In this document: positions 25,382-36,417 of the stretch, one piece after another
Position numbering within the stretch: the stretch's first letter is position 1
How the letters are laid out: the number at the start of each line of letters is the position of its first letter
Source: Sipunculus nudus
Taxonomy: Eukaryota; Annelida; Sipuncula; Golfingiida; Sipunculidae
Assembly: GCA_026874595.1 (NCBI GenBank)
Contig: CM049314.1
Location: forward strand, 3,003,318 to 3,067,317
DNA: 64,000 nt
Direction of reading: 5' to 3'
Program-made: the position numbers and the translations under genes
Notes under the pieces: generated by a model
The model's input: the letters and a program-made list of their open reading frames with translations, nothing else
What the model was told of the DNA's origin: nothing
The model's database searches: none

Positions 25382-26630
25382 TATACATTTAAATATAAAA
25401 GTTTATGCTGAATAGGTTATCCTGGTAAAACAGGAATATTGATTATAAACATATATGAAATAAATAAATCTAAGAGCCTTATGCTGAACCATGGCGAAAG
25501 AGACAACCTGACTGGAACCCTAACAGCTACGGTCCTGACGGACGGTAGGCCTACAATCAGGTCCAGCATAGGACACGAGGGTCCAGAGATGAAGCACGGC
25601 ATGGCACCCACAGACATTATTTGTCCTGTACCATGACTGAGATTGGCCTCCGCCGTGAACGACTGAAAGGAACCACGATAAAAACGTATCAGATTATTAG
25701 CATACAGACTGAGACCCTAATCTGTCAAGTTCTGGATTAGCTGTTTAAGCACTGCAGTGGCTGTCCACTGACTCAGCTCACATGATTAGAGTAAGAACTT
25801 TGACAGTTTGAGGCGCGAAATTAGACAACTGTTTCATATCATGAGTGGGTAAACTGTGGCTTTTCTATGTTACAACAACAACAACAAACTAGAAACTTCC
25901 ATTGGAATAACATGACTCAATGTGATTAAACTCGCTACCTGTGTCCGGTATCGTTCAAAGTTGTTCATCTGAGGTGCCGGCCGGAGCTAGAGGTGCCAGG
26001 TTTATCATGTTGACATGGTCCGTCTTGTAACGTGTTACTTTTTACCGATCGTGTTGAAGAAACGGACCCAAATCATTGAAATCTGATGAATATGCATGTG
26101 ATTCAGTCATTCACGTGACGTCACGGCTATTCCGGGGCAGGAATAGTCTTTACTGTAAGGTCAAAGGTTGATCGTAAAGAGTGGTAATTTAGTGTGCAGG
26201 GGCCCACTGTAAAAAAGTCACTCCATCTTTCTTTGTCCTGAGCATGTAGCGACAGAAAGTGGGACAGAGAGGCCCTTAAAAGGAGCCCTTAAGTTAAATA
26301 AAAGCCTTCACATAAATAGAGGAAGGCAGGGCCGGATGCAGGGGAACCGGTTGCTCGACTGCATCAAGGTGATTTCGTGCACCAAGTGGATCCGGGAGAA
26401 AAACACCCTTTAAAAGAGTTAAAATATAATGAACATATAAATATATGAATTTTAGATGCTCTTAGAAAATCCCCCCTTACTGTATAGGACTTGAATTGTT
26501 ATGAAAATTGTAATAATCAGATTTTTTTTACCTATCTATGGATCACTCCTAACCAGCCATCTTTAAAGAACCGTATTTTTTTTATATGTATATAAAATCG
26601 TTACGGTCACATTTTGCTCAGGGGGAAATA
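25005..26630. other. No gene seen; possible regulatory stretch near 26100
   Basis: A CA-rich microsatellite lies at about 25343-25392. The 25600-26300 part is less AT-rich than its surroundings and has an overlapping E-box/CRE (see separate entry). No exon could be supported. Confidence 0.4.
26112..26123. promoter_or_regulatory. Overlapping CACGTG E-box and TGACGTCA CRE
   Basis: The bases read CACGTGACGTCA, giving two perfect palindromic binding-site consensuses that share two bases. Without an adjacent gene this is only a candidate. Confidence 0.3.
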
Positions 26631-26631
26631 T

Positions 26632-26710
26632 TGGGTCGATCCGGGATTCGAACCCTGGTCGGCGGCGCACATGTCCGGCGTTATTATACAACCGCTTCGC
26701 TAGAAAAGCA
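26632..26710 (-). mobile_element. tRNA-like head of a SINE or tRNA pseudogene
   Basis: On the minus strand, TAGCGAAGCGG fits an A box and GGGTTCGAATCCC is a perfect B box, with tRNA-like spacing. The arms do not close into a proper acceptor stem. An (AT)n tract follows immediately on the plus-strand right side. Confidence 0.55.
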
Positions 26711-26741
26711 TACTTTACTGGTGAGAAAATTCATATTATCC

Positions 26742-26742
<1 letters not shown>

Positions 26743-26800
<58 letters not shown>
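26743..26800. repeat. (AT)n microsatellite
   Basis: A pure AT dinucleotide run. Confidence 0.97.
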
Positions 26801-26803
<3 letters not shown>

Positions 26804-28170
26804 TAATTATTTTCTAATGTTTTGTTAGTATAGTTCGCATACGACGTGTCTTTATGGTATATGTGACAAAGTTCTATTAGGCTTGAGATGGACTCGGCCT
26901 GGTTTTTCGAGTCCTTCCAGTCCGTGTACAAGTCTAAGTCCATGCAAGACCCTCGAGTCCGTATCCGAAATTCTAAAAAAAAAAGTTTTTTTTTTCCAGT
27001 AAAAGTCCGGACTCGGGTCATGCATTAATTAATTAATTCATTAGAGCCATGTATACATCACAGACATAGGCCCTATGTAGGATAACTTTGCTGCCCCCCC
27101 CCCCCCCCCCCTCCGACCCCGCTTTTAAGACATGTTCCGTATACGTATGTCCAGAACAATATTTATAGGCCTATATGTAACATTCCATCCCCGCCAAACG
27201 AGAGTTCCGCCCCTGAACAATTTCCCGGTTTTTGGCCGTCTTTTTTTTTTACATTCCACAGGCTACATTTGTGCCGGATGTGGAGATGGCAAATTAAACA
27301 CACAGCAGATTATTAAATCACACCACACGCAGTTTAGCCTACGTTGGACCTTGCATCGTGATTTTGTATGTCTTTCGTGTGACAGCATTATAGTAATATA
27401 TAAAATTTCCAAAGATTTCCTCGAGAAAAGCGCGCACAAGATTCCATGTTTTCCAACCTCATCCCTCCCTCAGCCTGTACCACGCTCCCACAACAAACAC
27501 TGCTATCCCGCCTCTCTGTTTCCGGTTGTCACAGTCCACATGTATGCTTGCCGGATCAATCGGAAAATGACATCAGTTTTCTTGGAACCTCGCGTAGGTG
27601 TAATCGTATATTGCACAAAAACGAAATGTGTTTGCATGATCTCGATGTACACTCGACACCTCTGATAAAATCATCAGAAAGTGAAAGGTTGGTGAGCATA
27701 AAAACTTGCATGTGAGCTGAGCCGACGGCGATTTTATTTTCTAATCAATCAATAGGCCTAAACATGTAAGGTACTCAAGACAATCCTTCTAATTTCTAAT
27801 TCAGTGATCGAGTAACTCATTGTATGAGCTCACTGTGACAACATAGGATGACGTGATGGTGTGATATCTCAGAGGCGGATGCGGAACCCCCTGCCCCCCC
27901 CCCCCCCCCCCCACTCTATATATCTACTGCGACGACTTTTGTAAAGGGTTTAAACCCATTTTCGCAGCCTGGTCTCCCCCCCCCCCCCTTCAACCGGACC
28001 CGAGAACATTTTTTAGGCTGTCTCACTAGCTTCCCTAGGCTGGACCTCCCCCCTACAAAATTGTGGATCCCCGCCTGTATCCGGAGCCAGATCTAAGCCC
28101 GGGACAAACAGGAAGGAGGGATGGGGGGGGGGGGCTCTTTGATAACCGGAGGGGGATATTGTTTCATTTC

Positions 28171-28222
<52 letters not shown>

Positions 28223-29632
28223 AAGCATTCGATTAAATTTTAGTGAAATACGATATAACTGTATTGTCTCTTCGTTGTTGTTTTCATGTCATAATATGTG
28301 AAATATTTGTTACAACGACCACTTTTATACACAAGATATTTCAGCTTTGATGTAGGGTAATTCTCTGTAATTGAAAATTCAGTAATGGGCTAAATTCCAT
28401 TTAATTGTCCTAGTAATGCTGTCGTTACAGACTAACTGAAATGACCATAAAAAGTATCATAAGTACAATGCAAACAGATATAAGAAGTGTCGTTGGCTAT
28501 GAAAATACACAAGTTTTATGATATATATATATATAACTATTAAACTCTACTTTTAACTAAGTTGCACATTTATATTTACATATTTATTCCGCAAGTTTAA
28601 GGCTCACGACACTTGCTACATTTCCATGTATTTCACATGAAGAGACATGGCAATTAATACTACAAATACAAGAAGTATCTCACAGTATATACCATATAAT
28701 CTTTAGTGATCCCCTGTCTGCCTAATTTATCAGTTTGCTCTATTTATTAAATCCTTCTAATACTCCAAAATATCAATTATTTGCAATTGAATCTGTCTTA
28801 ATTCGTCAATAAATGTTAAGAAAGTCTATAAGGAAACTGTTTGATCTATACATCTTATACTTGAACATGGAGCACAACAACTATGACTGTGCTTTACTCT
28901 ACTACACAGAAGGCCCCTTTGCAGGACTGACCTGCCAGCCAAACTTAATTATACCCTCTCAAGCTTTATAAGGCAAAGAGATATGCACGGTTATATGCAC
29001 CAAAAAAGTTGAATATCAAAAGGAACAATAAGAATTCAGGAACTTCAGGAAAGTGTAACATTTTGTATTTTATTTGGATCCAGGCTAGGGATGCGAACCG
29101 GTCCAAGGGGTCCATTCATTTAATCGTTTTAACAAATAAATTAAGTTGAATAAATTTCTTTGTTATGTATTCTTTCACATGGTCTTAATGCCGTTTTACG
29201 GATACGAAAATGTGAAGATATAACACCCATTAATAGATCCTACTTGTTTAAATGGATTACATATAAATAATAAGAATGTATACAAATGGCCTCCGCATTT
29301 CCAGCCTCCCGTTCTTTGTGTGCTCATGGCCGGTATGGGTCCCTTGAGCCCCTTTAGATAAAATAAGATTTTACAAACTGAGGCAAAATTAAATCAATTT
29401 GAATAAAACAAGGCCTACAGGCCGAATGCGAACCTGTGCAATGGGATATACATTAGGTATAATGCTTCCATGCTTGACCGTTACTTTTCAAGTACATGAG
29501 TGACATGTATATGTATAATGCAAGTAATAAACATTTTGAACCTGAGTATAAGCACAATTTTCAGCAAATTTATCTGCAAAATTTTAAGGCAGATATTTCA
29601 AACCGCTCTTGGGCTAGGTGCACAGCTGCATG
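26801..29632. other. No gene supported; several homopolymer and AT tracts
   Basis: Contains poly-C at about 27094-27111, 27888-27912 and 27977-27989, poly-G near 28125-28133, and (AT)n at 28174-28220. A 177-codon frame at 27132-27665 has no start context, domain or periodicity that I recognise, and it spans CpG-containing unique DNA. I leave it uncalled. Confidence 0.45.
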
Positions 29633-30735
29633 AACCCCCCCCCCAAAAAAAAAAAAAAAAAAAAAAAAAAAAACAATCGTAGGTGGCGCCATAGCTCTTG
29701 CATACGACAAAATTATCCAAAATGTATGGACACGCATAATTTCAGTCTGATTTTTCAAATCACTCCAAAAAATAAGCAGGAGCATATACCGTGCAAGAAT
29801 TATTGTAGCTAGCGTCACCAGTCTTGTTTATGACGAAGCAATCCGAGATGATATATCAAATCTCTCCTGAGAAATAGGCAGGCAACTCTTGCATGTACCT
29901 GGCTGCATAGAGTAAACTCTTGACCTGTTGCCTAATCTGATACATTTGGCAGTCTGCCAAAGCTATAAATATATCCAGACTGACCTTTGGCCTGTTGCCA
30001 AATCTGAAATAGTTAGCAGTCTGCCTGGGCTATATATAGATACAGACACAATCTTGGCCTGCTGGTGAATCCGTTTACACATAATGAAAGACTTTGGCTA
30101 AAATGCTTTTTTTTAAGCTGACATATTCATAAACATTTTTTTCTCAAAATGTTTAGAATAATAAAAGATGCAGTCCTTGTATTGTTAAATGTCCAAACAT
30201 ACTGCCAATAATCATTTAGGTTAACTTGAACAAGGCTATCTGAGAATCATTTTTGTGAAATGTTACAGAAGCTGGAACAACCGTTTTGCAGAAGACGACT
30301 TTTGCAGTCCTCATTTTTAAATAGGTTAACTAATGCCCACAAGACAAACTTTAGCTTTCTAAGACTACCAAAACTCAATGAACCCAATCTGCTCTTATAC
30401 ATTTAAAAGAACCCTACCCTAGAATAATGCTTGTAAAAAATTAAACCATTCAGCTTGACGGTTTCATCATGAAACAATTTTAGCTGAAAGAGGCTTGACC
30501 ATTTCTGAGAAGAAGATTTTCAAAGTTTTTTAGCCATTTCCCTATAAAATCTAAGTAAATGCAGACAGCAAAAAAAGGAAGCAAAATCCGATTAAGTTTG
30601 ATATATGTCTGATTCTTACATAAAGTTGGTGCTGCTTTAGCTGACTGTTTAATTTTAGATAGCAGGGGTTAACGAACGGACGAAGGACGACGATGGACGG
30701 CAGACGGACGACGCCGCGCCATCGCATAAGCTCAC
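29633..30735 (+). mobile_element. Probable decayed element ending in a GACGGACG-rich tract
   Basis: Starts after a C-run/A-run (29634-29673). It contains short internal repeats around 29930-30060, for example GGCAGTCTGCCAAAGCTATA against AGCAGTCTGCCTGGGCTATA. It ends at 30670-30735 in a GGACGACGATGGACGG tract followed by CATAAGCTCACAGG. The last part is like the end of the element at 23640-25004. No open frame was found. Confidence 0.4.
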
Positions 30736-31250
30736 AGGTTTGCTAAAGAGCCGACCCGCAACTCCTACTCATCCGCCTTGAAATCCTACGTCTAAACAAG
30801 CTAGAACATCTTGAAGCCAGAGTTCTGCCTGAGGTTCTCCTACATTTATTGTGGTTGAGAAGTGTTTATTATGAAAGTACTGTTATCCTATATCATGTGT
30901 CCATTAATGAAACCCCACAGTGCTGTCTGCACTTTATCCCAATAGAATGTAGTTTTGCCTAATACCACGAGCGCGTGGCTAACCAATAAGCAACTTGCAT
31001 GCTGCTAACTCTCGCCGAGCTGACAGCTGGTCCTGTTTGCACCCCACGTGGGGTTGACATCTGAATTAAAATACTTATTTTTCTAATTGATACAATATAA
31101 CCCCAGGAACGTGTTTTTGTGAAAAGATAGATATAGCAAACATCTATAAAACCAGATGTTTTTCAGAAAAATGTAATTTTCATGATTTTTGACGATGATT
31201 AGACCTTAACAGGGTACACATAGACAGTAAGCTCCCAGTCTCTCTCTCTC

Positions 31251-31317
<67 letters not shown>

Positions 31318-32100
31318 GGTTCATGAATTGGTTTTGCGTTTGTATTGTAACCTTTATCATGTGTGCATTAATGTAACCCCACGCTATTGTCTATATCATA
31401 TCCCTTTAGATTACAGTTAATGTGTATATAGGGTAGATGAAGACAGCAAGCTCTATTTTGCTCATGGCCTGATATTTAGATTGTACCGGGCAAATATTAT
31501 CTGTAATGAAACATAGTAGTGAATTTATTCTTTAATTTCTTCAAGCATATAAACCTTTGAAATTCAACAACTTTCATAGACCGAATACATTTTATTCTTA
31601 GCATTGTTGATGTAGAATGAAGTATTAATACATCTGTATAAGACTTCGAACCTGATTTCCTTAGTATTTCAACATATTTCCTTGTCCTGCAATATACAAC
31701 AAAGTATCATTTGTAACCAATATAATATTTCAATACCCCTAGCTACAGTTTTCTTCCACTGCTTTTCTAACGCCCGTCTCTGTTTGATTAACTAATTGTT
31801 CGAGCAGTTTTATTACAATACCCCCTGGGGAGTATATGATAACACAGTCGCCTGCATCTTTATAATATATTCTGTTGGATTACAAAGTGTTCATTCATTT
31901 CCCTCCCTATACTACGCACAATAATCCATTATAGATTGTTAGTGGACCAATTTAATACAACAAATATCTTCACTGATAACACCCAGCACAATTTACTGGT
32001 TTTTACCTTAAACAAAAACATGGTAATGTAGAAGTACAAAATATTATATTTATCGGGATGCAGGTGGTTGTTATGGTGACTGTCAAAGTAGAATGTAACA
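30736..32100. other. Intergenic; (TC)n/(AT)n tract and possible 3' UTR of the Ig gene
   Basis: (CT)n runs from about 31239 to 31290 and (AT)n from 31291 to 31317. On the minus strand, AATAAA occurs at 31814-31809, about 290 bases past the stop codon of the Ig-domain gene. It is a candidate poly(A) signal among several in AT-rich DNA. Confidence 0.45.
31809..31814 (-). terminator. Candidate poly(A) signal AATAAA for the Ig gene
   Basis: AATAAA on the minus strand about 290 nt after the stop codon. The context is AT-rich, so it is only one candidate. Confidence 0.3.
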
Positions 32101-32177
32101 TCAGCAGGTCTTCATTTCTTCTTCCGGTGACGCGGAAAGCATGGGTTCTTGTTGTTTTTGCGACCGTGACTCTGTTG
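32101..32177 (-). CDS. Ig gene exon 6 (cytoplasmic tail end, stop)
   Basis: Acceptor TTTGTTTTATAG ends at 32178. In phase 1 the exon reads 25 codons ending MKTC and TGA at 32103-32101. Another frame is open for longer here, but only this one follows from exon 5. It is the least certain exon. Confidence 0.68.
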
Positions 32178-32312
32178 CTATAAAACAAACATGTAAGATG
32201 TCCAAATATTAGCTATGTTACACAAATAAATATTTCCATAAGTGTAACAATTTGATAAAGTCCCTTTTGTGTTTATTTATTTTTTTCTTTTTTAATGATA
32301 ATGATATTTTAT

Positions 32313-32384
<72 letters not shown>

Positions 32385-35300
32385 TAAAACACGATGTTTG
32401 AACAAACGTGAATACAAATTACTGAGTTTTCAAGTTGAAACAGTTATCATAATGGAAGTGCTATAGCTATAGATCTTACATCTCTCGCGAGCGGAAGCGC
32501 TGTGCTTTCTTTTGTATATGACGACCACACAGGCAGTCATGATGATCAGAATAGCTAGGCCGCCCAGTATACCGCCCAGAAGCCTGTAGGCTGATTCTCG
32601 TAACGCCACCGGCTCAACTGAAATTGTAATAATGTCATATAAGATTAAACGTGGAACAATGCTGTAGTGTTTGCGTTCAGATATGTGGTAGTAATGCTTT
32701 ATGTGTGTCTGTTATGAATTGCCTTATATTTAAGCTTAAACTCGAAAATCTGCATTCCAAAGAATACAAACGTCCGCCATGTGGGCACTCTGTATTGAAA
32801 GCAAAGAAACCATTTTTTTTTTCTAACAACAAACCTTGGGTTACAAAAGATTTGAAACAAAATTAGTTGAAAGAGAAAGGCTTTTTTAATGACGGAGAAA
32901 CCAATGAATACATGGAGCTGATACTTCAATTGGATTCTGAAATAAAAATTTGCAAGTAGCAATTAAAAGAAACTGGAGGGTATGTTTAATTCAAATAATA
33001 CTAGAACCCCATGGCAGGGATTGCAACAAATTACTGGTTATAAACAAGGAAAGGGCTCGGTGCATGTAACATATAAATGTGCTCTTGCTGAGGAACTTAA
33101 AACTTTCTATACCGGACTCGATCAGGAGGACTACAGTGAAGTGCGCGAAAAAGATAAAATATAAATGTAATTTGGATAATGATGTTGTGCATGAATTTAG
33201 TGAAAGGGAATAAGATCTGCATTTTGCGGTCTTAACAAAAGAAAGGCCTCCGGTCCAGATGGTATTTCATCGACAGTGCTTAAACTTTGTGCAAATAAAC
33301 TTGCGCCTGTGTTGAAAGTTTTGTTCGAAAATCAATAAATGTATTGTACTAGGACTACGGACAACATCAAACATTGTTTCAGTGCCAAGGAAGGCTAACC
33401 CGTGTTTTAATTAAATGACTACGGACGAGTAGTACTTACTTCAATCGCCATGAAATGTTTAGGAAAACTTATTCTGAAGGACATCAAGGAACATGTGGGT
33501 GTTCACTTTGAAACACATCAGTATGCTTATAGGCCAGGAAGAGGGGTCGGTGACTCCCTACTGACACTACTAAATTCTGTATATGAACACTTAGATAAAC
33601 AGAATACATATGTGAGAATTCGGTTCATTGACTTTAGTTGGGCGTTTAAAACCATTCAACCACATGTCATAATTCCTAAGTTGTTACAACTCAATTTACC
33701 AGAAAATGTTTGTAGGTGGGTCCTGGACTTTCTAACGCATCGAAAGGAAGGTGTAAACGTAGAAAATGTAGTTTCTTAATGCTGTAGTAACAGTACGGGT
33801 GCCCCATAGGGGAGTGTACTGTCACCTGTGCTATTTTTTTCTGTACAATAAATTACTTTGTGTCCAACCTGGCAGGATTTCATATTTTCATATTTTAGAT
33901 TTTGAAACATCTCGCTACCTTAAAGACATTGTAAATGCTATTACATGATGCGATAAACATCTTTTACTTAATGTTAACAAGACCAAGGAACTTGTAATTG
34001 AAACCAGGAATAGACCTATTACCATGTTTTCATTTTACGTACAAAAGGCAGTAAAATATGAGAATGTAAATGCTTTCATATTGATAAGAATATACTAACT
34101 TTGTTTTACGCATCTGATACAAAGTGGAAACCTTAATTCAGTATTATCTGCTTAATGTTGCTAACTGAGAAAGCTTGAAACGACCAAGGAAAGCTGCAGA
34201 ACGTATTATTGGTACAGACTTATAAATCTTGTAAAGTATGTATTGTCAAAAGGTACTGAGGAGCTTTAAAACCATGATGAGAAGTCAGCTGCATCCGTTG
34301 ACGGTTTTATATCAGATGGATGAAACCCGAATACAGTCCGTCATGTGCCAAAAAAAAATCATTCCAGGGACTCATTCATGGCCAGTGCAGTGCGTTTGTT
34401 CAATTAGCATATGTAATGTATAAATATTCGTTTTTTAATCGTTTACTATATGCTTTTTACACAGTATTATTATTATTATTTTCTTAGTTGTACAACATAT
34501 CAGTTGCTTGACATCCAAATTCCTAATTGGGAATAAGTGATATCTTATCTTATTCATTTGTTTTGCCCATATTTCAAGGTTCATTGGTGCATACGTGATT
34601 AAACATTGTTACATTTCTTGATGACATTCCTAATTTCGGACCATGTATAGTATCCACAACAAAGTCTAACAGATTCTTCCTTGGCCTATTTCCGAAAAGC
34701 TCCTAAAGTTTCATGAAAAATCACACACAAACACACACGTCAACGGGATTGAACGCATTCACTTCTGATGGAGGTAAACCGGAATCTATCAAAGGAAGAA
34801 TGATTCTTCTGATGGGTTTGATCATTTAAAATTCAAAATCAAATGATAGAATCTACGCCACATAGCTCACTCCCAGATGCGGAGGATTCCAACCCCGCGT
34901 CAGGAATGTTTGTCTCCTGTGTTGTATGTGTTTGGCCTGTACAAACAGGACGCGCTACAAGGAAGTACTTGTATATTTCTAGAATCCCGGACCTTCATCA
35001 AGCTTTATCACTTATCTTATCTTACCTGTTGACTCAGGTAGCTAATTCACTTGAATTATAAATTATCTGATGATCCCCCGGGTATTGATATACCAACCAC
35101 ACACCGGCGTGAAACCGGTGAGTAATAACAAGATGCTCCAACGTGCATAACATTTAGGTATACATGTGTATATATATATACAATAAATAATAAATATATT
35201 TATATAATAAACCTCTTTAGACACAACAGACCTCTAAAAATCATGGAGGAATCTACCCCGTGAAATAACAACAATCAAGATGGCACAATTTATGTTTAAA

Positions 35301-36361
35301 TACTGGTAATGATTTTCGTTTTATGTTTAATGTTGACTTGATCATTTTTTTCAGGCCGAATTGAGGGCAGTTTATGTTTTGTGAGACATCGCATCATTGA
35401 TCAGTTACTGTATAGGAACGTACTTGGATAATATTAGCCAGCAGTTATCTATTCCCCTGCATCTGTTGTACACAGGCGGCAACTCGACAGTGCCCCGGGG
35501 TCACCGCATTAAGTCATGTCCAGAGTGGTTGTATACACTTCTGGCAGAGACAAAAGGTTGGTTTATGAAAGGAAGAATGATGCTTCTGATGTTTTTTTCC
35601 ATTTTAAATTCAATGATAGAATCTACATCACATATCTCTCTGCCAAAGATAAATGATTCCAACCCCTCGTCAGATTGTCTGTCTGCTGTATGTGTTTAAC
35701 CCGTTATACAAACAAGATGTGCTTCAAGGAAGTACTTGACCACTGATTATAATAAGTCTCACGGACTAGACGGTAAATACATATTTAGGTTATTCAGGTA
35801 CTGGTGTAATTTCATATCTTTTTATTCTCATGTTTTTAATACACTTGTTTGTTATTACGTGACGTCTTTTGTTGTTTTTGTGAGATTGAGATTACAAGCT
35901 CAGAGCGCGCACTTGCTGAGAACACAGTCCGTTCTAAACATTATTTAACAATTCCCGTCGGTCACAGAATTGGGCTGTGGTAGTTGTGTGTAATTAAAAG
36001 TAACATTAAGTGAAACCCCATGTCAAATGTTTTACAAATAACCCACTCACGTTCACGTTTGATGGAAAGGTTGGTCTTGACGTAACCATAGGAGTTCCTG
36101 AGAAAACAGTTGTAATCACCGAAGTCAGAATCAGACATCCGTTTTATCACCAACGTCGCTGCTAATATTCCGTTATTTTTCCTGAAACAAAGAAACTGAA
36201 ACTTCTGAAAAGTTTCCATACATTTAAGCCTGCAGCAAAGTAAAAAAGTAGCTCTATGGCGCCAAATATAAGGCCCACAGGTGCGGCAACTGTTAAGGCC
36301 GACATCCAGGTGTATCGACAACGTGGTGTAACCTTGACTCTGGCTCACCAAATATTAGCCC

Positions 36362-36417
<56 letters not shown>

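Noticed and set aside
26632-26710. Functional tRNA gene
   Set aside because: A and B boxes are present but the acceptor and other stems do not pair, so a SINE head or pseudogene fits better.
27132-27665. 177-codon frame
   Set aside because: No domain, signal, splice context or codon pattern supports it. The region also contains homopolymer runs and probable repeats.
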